From contig JAEUUT010000167.1 in NCBI GenBank assembly GCA_016787415.1, positions 1-59,296 of the forward strand: a DNA stretch of 59,296 nt, written 5' to 3'. Under the pieces are notes generated by a model. That model ran no database searches, was not told where the DNA came from, and saw nothing but the letters and a program-made list of their open reading frames with translations. Source of the DNA: Saprospiraceae bacterium (lineage in GTDB: Bacteria > Bacteroidota > Bacteroidia > Chitinophagales > Saprospiraceae). Shown here piece by piece: positions 53,609-59,296 of the stretch. The stretch's first letter is position 1, and each line of letters starts with the position of its first letter. The position numbers and the translations under genes are program-made.

Positions 53609-54367
53609 TTAATTATCTGGTGATCCTGCTGCCACCCAAATCTGGATTTTCCGGATGTCGCAATCGGGCAATGGCCCGTTGGCTACCGGCTGCGGCATGG
53701 CGGAATAACCGGTCTGGTGCAGAATAGAGCCAAGGAGCGTACCGTTGGTTACCGAGGCTTTCACCTGTGTATAGTTGGTCAGCGACACATTACCCGAAGG
53801 GCTGGTACCGCTGTGGCAACCTTTACATTTCAGCGTAATCAGCGGCATCACCGACGTGCTGAACGTCACATTCGTGGTGTCGCAAGCCGAATCGCAGGTC
53901 AGGTTCTGTGCGCCCTGCTGTATCCATTTCAGTATGAGCGCGCGCTGATCGGCCGGCAGCGCAGTCCGCGGAGATGGGGGCATGCGGTCGCCACCGCTCT
54001 GGTTCAGCACGCGGTATAGTTTGCTGTTGGAGGGATTGCTCAGGTTGATTTTGCCAGTATTCCGGGTGTTAGTGTAGTTATCCAGAATAACGCCTTCTTC
54101 GTGCGAAAGAACATCGTGGCAGCCCGACATCGCGCAGTTGGAGGTCAGGATAGGCAGGATGTCTTGTTCGAAATACACCGAATCGGGGCTGCATGGATGC
54201 GTCACTACCACCGGGGTCGTATCCACCGGATTGCCCGTTGTATCGATGGGTGTTGGGTCCTCATAACCGATATACACCGGCTCACGCCGGCACGAAGACG
54301 TGTAAGCGATGAGGGCGAACAGCACACAAGTGCCGAAGGCAAAAAAGATTTTTCCAGAAGAATGCAT
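53609..54367 (-). CDS. Cytochrome-c-like lipoprotein with two heme-binding-type motifs
   Basis: This 252-residue protein has a lipoprotein-type signal (LFALIAYTSSC). Two homologous cytochrome-like halves follow a proline-threonine linker. The first has CAMSGCHD (C-x4-C-H) near residue 93 and a possible Met ligand in RMPPSP. The second has CKGCHS (CxxCH) near residue 187 and a methionine in YSAMPQP. It is a paralogue of the protein at 56116-56775. The C-x4-C-H spacing is not the standard heme motif, so the first site may bind heme unusually or not at all. It is the last gene of a four-gene minus-strand operon with YceI and a DUF5777-type barrel. Likely role: electron transfer at the outer envelope. 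Confidence 0.8.
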   Translation of the reverse strand: MHSSGKIFFAFGTCVLFALIAYTSSCRREPVYIGYEDPTPIDTTGNPVDTTPVVVTHPCSPDSVYFEQDILPILTSNCAMSGCHDVLSHEEGVILDNYTNTRNTGKINLSNPSNSKLYRVLNQSGGDRMPPSPRTALPADQRALILKWIQQGAQNLTCDSACDTTNVTFSTSVMPLITLKCKGCHSGTSPSGNVSLTNYTQVKASVTNGTLLGSILHQTGYSAMPQPVANGPLPDCDIRKIQIWVAAGSPDN

Positions 54368-54404
54368 GGATAAGAAAGTTGGTAAGGAGTGTTGATTAAC
54401 GTTG

Positions 54405-54971
54405 TTATTTAAGCAGACTCAGAGGAGCGGCAACCTGGATAGTAGCGGTTTTGCTCACTTTGTCGGCTACCAGAGAGGGTACGTCGACCTTGTAATCGGC
54501 CAGTGCCAGGGTAATTTTGGCAGTAGCGTTCACCTTCCCACTTTTTACGGAAAAAGTAACCGGCGCCGTCAGTGGTTTGCTTACGCCATGCATGGTCATG
54601 GTACCGGATACATTGGCCGAGTAGGTGCCGTCTTTGTCAAAATTCAAAGCGCCTGGATTGTCGATTTTTCCTTTGAATGTGGCTTTTGGATAGGTGCTGC
54701 TCTCCAGGTAATTTTCGTTGAAGTGCTCCTGCATCAGGGCGCGTTCGAACAGGAAACCTTTTATCAGCACGGCCATTTCAAGGGCGCCGCTGCTTTTGTC
54801 CAGTACGCAAGTGCCTGATTTGTTGACGGCTTTGATCTCTTCAGGAGAATTGGCTGCCGTTGCATCAAAACTTACCAGTCCATCGCGGGTAAACCACTTT
54901 TGGGCTTGTGCAGGGACGAGCATACCGGAAATGAGGGAAATAGCAATGACCAGAAAAAATTTGTTGGACAT
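54405..54971 (-). CDS. yceI: YceI-family periplasmic lipid-binding protein
   Basis: The ATG at 54971 (MSNKFFLVIAISLISGMLVP) gives 188 residues with a signal peptide; upstream the frame runs through a repeat element and is not coding. The mature part is a YceI lipocalin-like barrel: WFTRDGLVSFDATA, then KNENYLESSTYPKATFKGKI-like text (HFNENYLESSTYPKATF), then SGTMTMHGVSKPLTAPVTF and a final strand near KTATIQVAAPL. YceI proteins bind polyisoprenoids such as quinones and are often found beside cytochromes. Here it stands between a DUF5777-type barrel and a cytochrome-like lipoprotein, which agrees with a role in quinone-linked redox chemistry. A long inverted repeat precedes the gene. Confidence 0.9.
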   Translation of the reverse strand: MSNKFFLVIAISLISGMLVPAQAQKWFTRDGLVSFDATAANSPEEIKAVNKSGTCVLDKSSGALEMAVLIKGFLFERALMQEHFNENYLESSTYPKATFKGKIDNPGALNFDKDGTYSANVSGTMTMHGVSKPLTAPVTFSVKSGKVNATAKITLALADYKVDVPSLVADKVSKTATIQVAAPLSLLK

Positions 54972-55015
54972 GATTAATCGAGTTTTTGTGAGTGACTGAA
55001 AATGTGTGTTTTTTA

Positions 55016-55188
55016 TGTGTTTTGGTGTTTTTGGGTTTTGGTGTTTTTGTGGTGCTTCGCTCTTGGCATTTGGTATTAATTTCATGTTTTTTTCAGGCCT
55101 GATAAATCTAAATGCCAGGAGCGAAGCACCCCAAAAACACAAAAACACAAAAACACAAAAACACCAAAACCCAAAAACACCCAAACAC
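55016..55188. repeat. Long inverted repeat inside the redox operon (T/G-arm family, copy 4)
   Basis: The left arm (about 55016-55071) has TGTGTTTTGG and GTGTTTTTG blocks ending GGTGCTTCGCTCTTGGCATT. The right arm (about 55110-55188) has the complement with one core mismatch, and a longer run of AAAAACAC octamers. The loop is about 38 bases. The right end is five bases from the stop codon of the DUF5777-type gene. Confidence 0.85.
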
Positions 55189-55193
55189 GATTG

Positions 55194-56093
55194 TTATATT
55201 TTCCTTTTAACGATCTGGAACACCCGCGACAGATTGAACCCAAAACGAATCTGGCCTTTGAACCAGTCGCCGTTATCGTCGGTGATGTAGGCGCGTTCGT
55301 TCATGCCCACTGCATTGGAAAAATGCAACTGGAATACGTGGCCGCCCGTTTCAATATCTACACCCAGCGATAGAGGGTTGTAGTTGATAATCGACGGGAA
55401 ACGGTTGATCGCATAGGTGTAATCCCATACGATGGCCATTCGTTTGGTCACTTTGAATCGCCCTCCGAAGCCAACTGCATACAAGTCGTTGGGCACCAGA
55501 ATATTGGGTACAATGTTGTTGTGCACCAGGGTAGGCGAGATCTGAAGAGTGAGTCGTTCGCTGAATTTCCGGCCGATAATCAGTTCGTGGTAGTACCCGA
55601 GCCGACGGCCGAAGTTGACCGACACGCCTTCAATACCGATGGGGTCGTGCAGGCCGTTGACAGTCATGCCACTTACCCAAACGAGCGAAAAAGGAATGTT
55701 GCGACGACCTTTGCTTTGCCATAAAATGCGGTATTTTACAAAAGCGTCGGTTTCTTTTTTAGAAGTGCTGCGGCCGAAACCTGCCATCAGATTAGGTGTG
55801 ATACCAAAGTCGAAACCCAGGCGCATGGAAGCCTGATCGAGGCCAAATAACTCATAACCGCCACGGCTTACATCGCCGAAACGGTGCAAAATCCGGAAGT
55901 CCATGGTGCCCGGCGCCAGCATTTCCATACTATGGGTATTGATAACGCGGGGGCTTTTGAAGGCATTGGTGGCGCGGTCGAGACTGAATTGTTCGTCGAG
56001 CAGACTCAACAGACCGCCGTCATTGCCTGGCTGCGCCGACACGGCCGCAACCAGCACCAGGAGGAACGATGCGATGCAAATAATACGTTTCAT
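55194..56093 (-). CDS. DUF5777-family outer-membrane beta-barrel
   Basis: The ATG at 56093 gives 299 residues with a signal peptide (MKRIICIASFLLVLVAAVSA). The mature part has the DUF5777 features: SPRVINTHSMEMLAPGTMDF, HRFGDVSRGGYELFGLDQAS and a barrel with GVDIETGGHVFQLHFSNAVG near the end, then IRFGFNLSRVFQI. In Bacteroidota such barrels are commonly encoded next to YceI proteins and cytochrome-like lipoproteins, as here. The function is unknown; a porin- or conduit-like role for the neighbouring redox lipoproteins is possible. The start is 22 bases after the stop of the cytochrome-like gene, so both share a transcript. Confidence 0.87.
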   Translation of the reverse strand: MKRIICIASFLLVLVAAVSAQPGNDGGLLSLLDEQFSLDRATNAFKSPRVINTHSMEMLAPGTMDFRILHRFGDVSRGGYELFGLDQASMRLGFDFGITPNLMAGFGRSTSKKETDAFVKYRILWQSKGRRNIPFSLVWVSGMTVNGLHDPIGIEGVSVNFGRRLGYYHELIIGRKFSERLTLQISPTLVHNNIVPNILVPNDLYAVGFGGRFKVTKRMAIVWDYTYAINRFPSIINYNPLSLGVDIETGGHVFQLHFSNAVGMNERAYITDDNGDWFKGQIRFGFNLSRVFQIVKRKI

Positions 56094-56115
56094 GATCTGT
56101 TTGTTTTTTGTTTTG

Positions 56116-56775
56116 CTAGTTATTAAGTGCACCGGCATCGATCCAGGCCTGGATGATACTGATTTTACAATCCGAAAGAGAAGCGGCGTTTTGAGGCATG
56201 GCGGAGTAACCTGACTGGTGCTTGATTGAGCCCATCAGTTTGCCGTTGCTTACAGTGGCTTTTACGCCAGCATAGGTGTTATAGTCGACATTGCCCAGCG
56301 GGCTGCTGCCGCCGTGACAGCCATTGCAGTAGGTTTGCAGGATGGGCGACACAGCCGTGCTGAATTTTGCATCGCTCGTATTACAGTTCGTACTGTCAGA
56401 GCAGGTGGTATGCTGGGCGCCCTCCTTGATCCACAACGCGATGGTCGTGATCTGGGCGTCGGTCAGTCGGTTGTAGGGCGACTGAGGCATACGGGCTTCG
56501 CCGATGTTTACCAGCGCCTGGTAAATTTTGCTGCCCTTGTAATCGCCGGGTGCAATGCCATGGCTTACAATATTTTCGTAGGATGTCAGGTCGTATCCCT
56601 CTTCGCGATCCTGGCTGTTGTGGCAGCCGCTCTGGGTACAGTTGGATTGAAAAATGGGCAATACATCCCGGTCAAAACATACGCCGCGAAGGTCTTCCAC
56701 ATATTCGCGGGTGCAGGTTACGGAGGTGAAACACAGTAAGGGCATGGCCCACCACCAAAGACGTTTAAGTGACAT
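56116..56775 (-). CDS. Cytochrome-c-like lipoprotein, paralogue of the protein at 53609-54367
   Basis: This 219-residue lipoprotein (signal MSLKRLWWWAMPLLCFTSVT followed by Cys) has the same two-half structure as its paralogue. The first half has CTQSGCHN (C-x4-C-H) near residue 46 and RMPQSP. The second has CNGCHG (CxxCH) near residue 154 and YSAMPQN. DVLPIFQSNC and VSPILQTYC stand before the two motifs, a pattern seen in planctomycete-type and Bacteroidota cytochrome domains. It is the first gene of the redox operon. The conserved C-x4-C-H in both paralogues argues against a random mutation. DsbD elsewhere in the window could keep these cysteines reduced for heme attachment, which is inference. 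Confidence 0.8.
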   Translation of the reverse strand: MSLKRLWWWAMPLLCFTSVTCTREYVEDLRGVCFDRDVLPIFQSNCTQSGCHNSQDREEGYDLTSYENIVSHGIAPGDYKGSKIYQALVNIGEARMPQSPYNRLTDAQITTIALWIKEGAQHTTCSDSTNCNTSDAKFSTAVSPILQTYCNGCHGGSSPLGNVDYNTYAGVKATVSNGKLMGSIKHQSGYSAMPQNAASLSDCKISIIQAWIDAGALNN

Positions 56776-56883
56776 ATTTGTAGTTTAAATTTGTGTCTTG
56801 CATGTCATCATTTGTTTGGGAAGGAGATATGTTCAAAAATCTTTGGTTTTAGTTTTTTGCAGGCATGGTAAGCGCCTTTTCAT

Positions 56884-58164
56884 TCAAAACTGGTATATCA
56901 GTCGGGTTTTCAGGCCAAACTGCTTGCCCAGCAGGCCCGGATTGCTGCCCGGCTTCTGCAAGAAAAACGCGCCTGCTTCCAGCAAACAATGTTTGCTCAA
57001 AGTGCCTTCCACCCCTAACAGGCCCGTCAGGCCCTGCCAATGTGTAATGGCATGCGTTTGGGCCGGCAAGAACACCTCGTAGTGGCTCGACTGGTTTTCG
57101 TAGTCAAATTCAATATCAAAGGGCAGGGTAGTATTCCATTGTGTGCCCAGGCCTATCCAGGGCGCCCATTTGCCGCTTGAATTGAAATAGTATTTCAAGT
57201 GCAGGTCGTACGAAACAACTGGCAGTTTGTAGGTTTCCCAATAGTGCAGGATGTAGTCGGCGCCAGGATTGGGCACTTCCACACCAGTCAGTTCGTCCGT
57301 TTCTTCTGCCCGCAGTTTTCCGCGCCAGTATTGCACATCAGCCCCGAGGCGTATCTGTTTTGCCACTTGCACATCAGCGCCCAGTCCCGTTCCGAACAAT
57401 GCGCCCGAGCGTTTGTGCGAAAGTAGCGGATTAGCCCAGCCGGCTAGAATACTCAGGCGGGGGTGCGCCAGCATCAGGCCCGACGAGCGCGTTTTTTTAA
57501 CCAGCGGTTTTTCGAGAAGTAAGTGTTCAAATAACGAATCAGGGGAGGGCTTTTTTTCATTCGCCTGCGTATTTTCCTGTTGCAGGAGTGAATCCGGAAG
57601 CGGCACCCGGTGGCTGATCGTATGACCAGGCGCTTCGATTTCACTCGTTGCTATTTTATCTTTTTGTGTCCCTGCTTCAGGTTGCTTGTCGGGAATATGG
57701 GCGACAAGGGCATCCGTGTTTGCAGTGTTTGTACCTGTTGTTTTTGAAAGGTTTTCGGCGTTGTCAAGTGTTTGTTGGGGCGCTTGTTTTTTTTGCGAGA
57801 GGGTTGTCGAAATAGGCATGTATGGATCGGAAAAATCCTGCCTGGTCATTAAGGTCACTTGCTGATATACGGTGTCGAAAATCACCGTTCTATGTACCAG
57901 CGTATCGTATTGTATGACGGTATGAGCAGTCGCGGAAACGAGGTTCGATTGTTGTGCCTGTTTCCACTGATGCCACCAGAATATATTGCCTGTTGCCAGC
58001 ATGGCAAACAAGGGCCAAACTGCAAACAGTACCCAGCGCTTTCGCCGGCGTTCGTGCACATCCATACGTCCCGATAGTTCGGACCAGTTTTGCTCCTGAT
58101 ATGGATCACCAGGGATCTGGCCGAATTTGTGGGCAAAAATTTTGTCGAAGTCTTTATTGTCCAT
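56884..58164 (-). CDS. Anti-sigma-like membrane protein with C-terminal beta-barrel domain
   Basis: The 426-residue protein has a short cytoplasmic N-terminal part (1-43, with IFAHKFGQIPGDPYQEQNW), one membrane helix (44-63, VLFAVWPLFAMLATGNIFWW), a long polar periplasmic stretch (about 70-235) rich in Q, T, K and P, and a C-terminal domain (about 240-426) with barrel-type strands ending LIYQF. The gene overlaps the end of the sigma factor gene by 11 bases, typical of sigma/anti-sigma pairs with translational coupling. I infer that the N-terminal part binds the sigma factor and that the C-terminal part reaches or resembles an outer-membrane barrel. No ZAS zinc motif was seen. Because the sigma gene has a stop codon, the pair may be inactive. 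Confidence 0.75.
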   Translation of the reverse strand: MDNKDFDKIFAHKFGQIPGDPYQEQNWSELSGRMDVHERRRKRWVLFAVWPLFAMLATGNIFWWHQWKQAQQSNLVSATAHTVIQYDTLVHRTVIFDTVYQQVTLMTRQDFSDPYMPISTTLSQKKQAPQQTLDNAENLSKTTGTNTANTDALVAHIPDKQPEAGTQKDKIATSEIEAPGHTISHRVPLPDSLLQQENTQANEKKPSPDSLFEHLLLEKPLVKKTRSSGLMLAHPRLSILAGWANPLLSHKRSGALFGTGLGADVQVAKQIRLGADVQYWRGKLRAEETDELTGVEVPNPGADYILHYWETYKLPVVSYDLHLKYYFNSSGKWAPWIGLGTQWNTTLPFDIEFDYENQSSHYEVFLPAQTHAITHWQGLTGLLGVEGTLSKHCLLEAGAFFLQKPGSNPGLLGKQFGLKTRLIYQF

Positions 58165-58711
58165 AAGCAGTTTTCATGGTGGGTTTGACAAGCATTTCCT
58201 TTAACCGCTGTCGGGCTTTTGATAAATTTGATTTGACAGAACCCAGGGAAACACCCAGCATTTGAGCGATTTCCTGGTATTCGTAGCCTTCAATGGCAAA
58301 CAAATTGAACGTAGCCTGATAAGCCGGAGGAAGTTGTCGTACCAGATGCAAAAGATAATCTGCGTCGGCATTAATCAGATTTTCAGCCATTACTGTTGCG
58401 TCGCCGGCTTCCTGCAAGGCTACTGTTGGCTTTTCATTCAGCCTGGATCAGTAGCGATCGATACAAGTATGAATCATAATCCTTTTCAGCCATGCTTCAA
58501 AGGACTGATCGCCTGCATATTGGTCTATTTTGGTGAAAACCTTAAAAAATCCGTCCTGCACACATTCCCGTGTGGTTTCCGGGTCGTGCGTGTATCGCTG
58601 ACAAATCACGGAAGCCCAGGCGTAAAATGCCTTGTAAAGCCGGTTTTGCGCGTAGCGGTCGCCTTTGCGACAGCCGCGGATAGTTTCTTCCAGTTCGGAT
58701 TTGTTCAACAT
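58154..58711 (-). pseudogene. ECF sigma factor gene interrupted by an in-frame TGA
   Basis: From the ATG at 58711, MLNKSELEETIRGCRKGDR starts sigma region 2 (with RECVQDGFFKVFTKID and FEAWLKRIMIHTCIDRY). At 58448-58450 the codon is TGA. Reading on in the same frame gives SRLNEKPTVALQEAGD and then a complete region 4 (LPPAYQATFNLFAIEGYEYQ, then QMLGVSLGSVKSNLSKAR). So one base substitution, most simply CGA to TGA, splits a normal ECF sigma factor. The second part has no useful start before an ATG at 58390. It is a recent nonsense mutation, a sequencing error or, less likely, a read-through site. The anti-sigma gene is still intact and overlaps the end. Confidence 0.85.
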
Positions 58712-58774
58712 ACTTGCAAATCGATACACGAAAAGATAGTGGAAAAGGTTGCTTTAGGGGTAAGTTATTTTTAA

Positions 58775-58884
58775 GTGTTTAAGTTTTTTGGGGTTTTGGT
58801 ATTTTAGAGGGCTTCGGGCTTGGTATTTTCACATACCAAGCCCGAAGCCCTCTAAAATACAAAAACCCCAAAAAACCAAAACAC
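58775..58884. repeat. Long inverted repeat abutting a stop codon (T/G-arm family, copy 5)
   Basis: Arms of 52 bases (58775-58826 and 58833-58884) are complementary apart from a few positions in the outer T/G part. The core is TAGAGGGCTTCGGGCTTGG and the loop is only six bases. It has the shortest loop of the family and is the best candidate for a very stable hairpin. The right end is one base from the stop codon at 58886. Confidence 0.9.
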
Positions 58885-58885
58885 T

Positions 58886-59296
58886 TTAATCGTCATCTTT
58901 TTCGGCTTCACCCTGGCCGGAATTCGGAGCAATCACATCGCTTCTAATCTCCGTATGCCGGATATTTCCACCCGAAGTGCCTACGCGCTGCGCAAAAACC
59001 ATCGCTCCTAAAGCGGCGATAAGTGTAAGCACATACAGCGTCGATGCGCTCTTTTTTTGTGCCCGGTCGGTCCAAAAAGTAAACAGGGCAAGCCCTCCGA
59101 GGGCAATGGCTATCCACAGGAAAATATTGGCCAGTTCCTCGTGGGTTTCCATCATATCTTCTCCTACGCCCGCCAGGTTTTCTACCGTTTCCTCCGCGCC
59201 TTCACCGGTCAGGTAAGCCGGAATGGCGCAGAGGGCCGCGAACACGAAAACGCCCAATGCTGTTTTTTTAACGGTGTTGTTTTTTAGCAGCATACC
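58886..59296 (-). CDS. Membrane protein, DUF2231-like, cut by the window edge
   Basis: At least 136 codons lie in the window; an ATG at 59293 is possible, but the frame is still open at the edge. Similar proteins have one more helix in front, so the true start is probably outside. Visible parts are a helix (TALGVFVFAALCAIPAYLTG), the segment GEGAEETVENLAGVGEDMMETHEE, cited here as the GEGAEE and THEE motifs, two further helices (FLWIAIALGGLALFTFW and LYVLTLIAALGAMVFAQ) and an acidic tail ending KDDD. The pattern YLTGE-AEE resembles DUF2231-type membrane proteins of Bacteroidota. Its function is unknown. The gene precedes the sigma factor gene, with a long inverted repeat between. Confidence 0.65.
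   Translation of the reverse strand, partial: GMLLKNNTVKKTALGVFVFAALCAIPAYLTGEGAEETVENLAGVGEDMMETHEELANIFLWIAIALGGLALFTFWTDRAQKKSASTLYVLTLIAALGAMVFAQRVGTSGGNIRHTEIRSDVIAPNSGQGEAEKDDD

Noticed and set aside
58154..58729. Two separate small genes, one for sigma region 2 and one for region 4
   Set aside because: Both parts are in one frame, separated only by TGA plus an ordinary linker, and the second part lacks its own start near its beginning.

Overview
The window looks like a chromosome segment of a Bacteroidota bacterium, most plausibly a Saprospiraceae-type organism. The grounds are a SusC/SusD pair, several secreted proteins with type IX secretion (T9SS) C-terminal sorting domains, GldN-like proteins, LytTR, WYL and AraC regulators, a giant adhesin-like protein with HYR, SprB-like and beta-helix modules, and a Bacteroidota-type -7 promoter element (TAnnTTTG). 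No tRNA, rRNA, CRISPR array or complete transposase gene was seen.

Layout. 0.3-5.4 kb: a LytTR response regulator, a T9SS-exported esterase, two outer-membrane barrel-like proteins and a GH30 hydrolase. 5.6-10.3 kb: a MITE-like element, a DsbD-type thiol-disulfide reductase, and two tandem GldN-like paralogues with the remnant of a third. 10.5-32.2 kb: a polysaccharide utilization locus. It holds SusC, SusD, two members of an unrecognised family of probable carbohydrate-active proteins (one a lipoprotein, one fused to LamG and a T9SS tail), a five-LamG surface protein, a GH130 enzyme next to an MFS transporter, a GH2 enzyme and an AraC regulator. TspO and a small lipoprotein are embedded in it. 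32.7-53.0 kb: a WYL regulator and an AraC protein with a degenerate receiver domain lead into a 4,639-residue secreted protein and two smaller T9SS cargo proteins, and all three secreted proteins share one domain. 53.1-56.8 kb: a YrdB-like membrane protein, then an operon of two cytochrome-like lipoproteins, a DUF5777-type barrel and a YceI protein. 56.9-59.3 kb: a membrane-anchored barrel protein overlapping an ECF sigma factor gene that carries an in-frame TGA, then a membrane protein cut by the window edge.

The PUL genes fit together as glycan capture and import (SusC/D, LamG proteins), cleavage outside or in the periplasm (GH2, GH30, the unrecognised family), and uptake and breakdown of small saccharides by MFS plus GH130. 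GH130 and a GH2 hint at a beta-mannoside-type substrate, but this is inference.

The most unusual feature is a set of long intergenic inverted repeats. At eight places an inverted repeat begins 0 to 5 bases beyond a stop codon of a minus-strand gene. The larger ones share one design (outer short tandem repeats, an inner core ending near CTTGG, a short loop) although their sequences belong to at least three unrelated families. One sits inside the susC-susD gap and another fills the gap between GH130 and the LamG gene. Other leads are the shared module of the three secreted proteins, the unrecognised PUL protein family, and the nonsense codon in the sigma factor.
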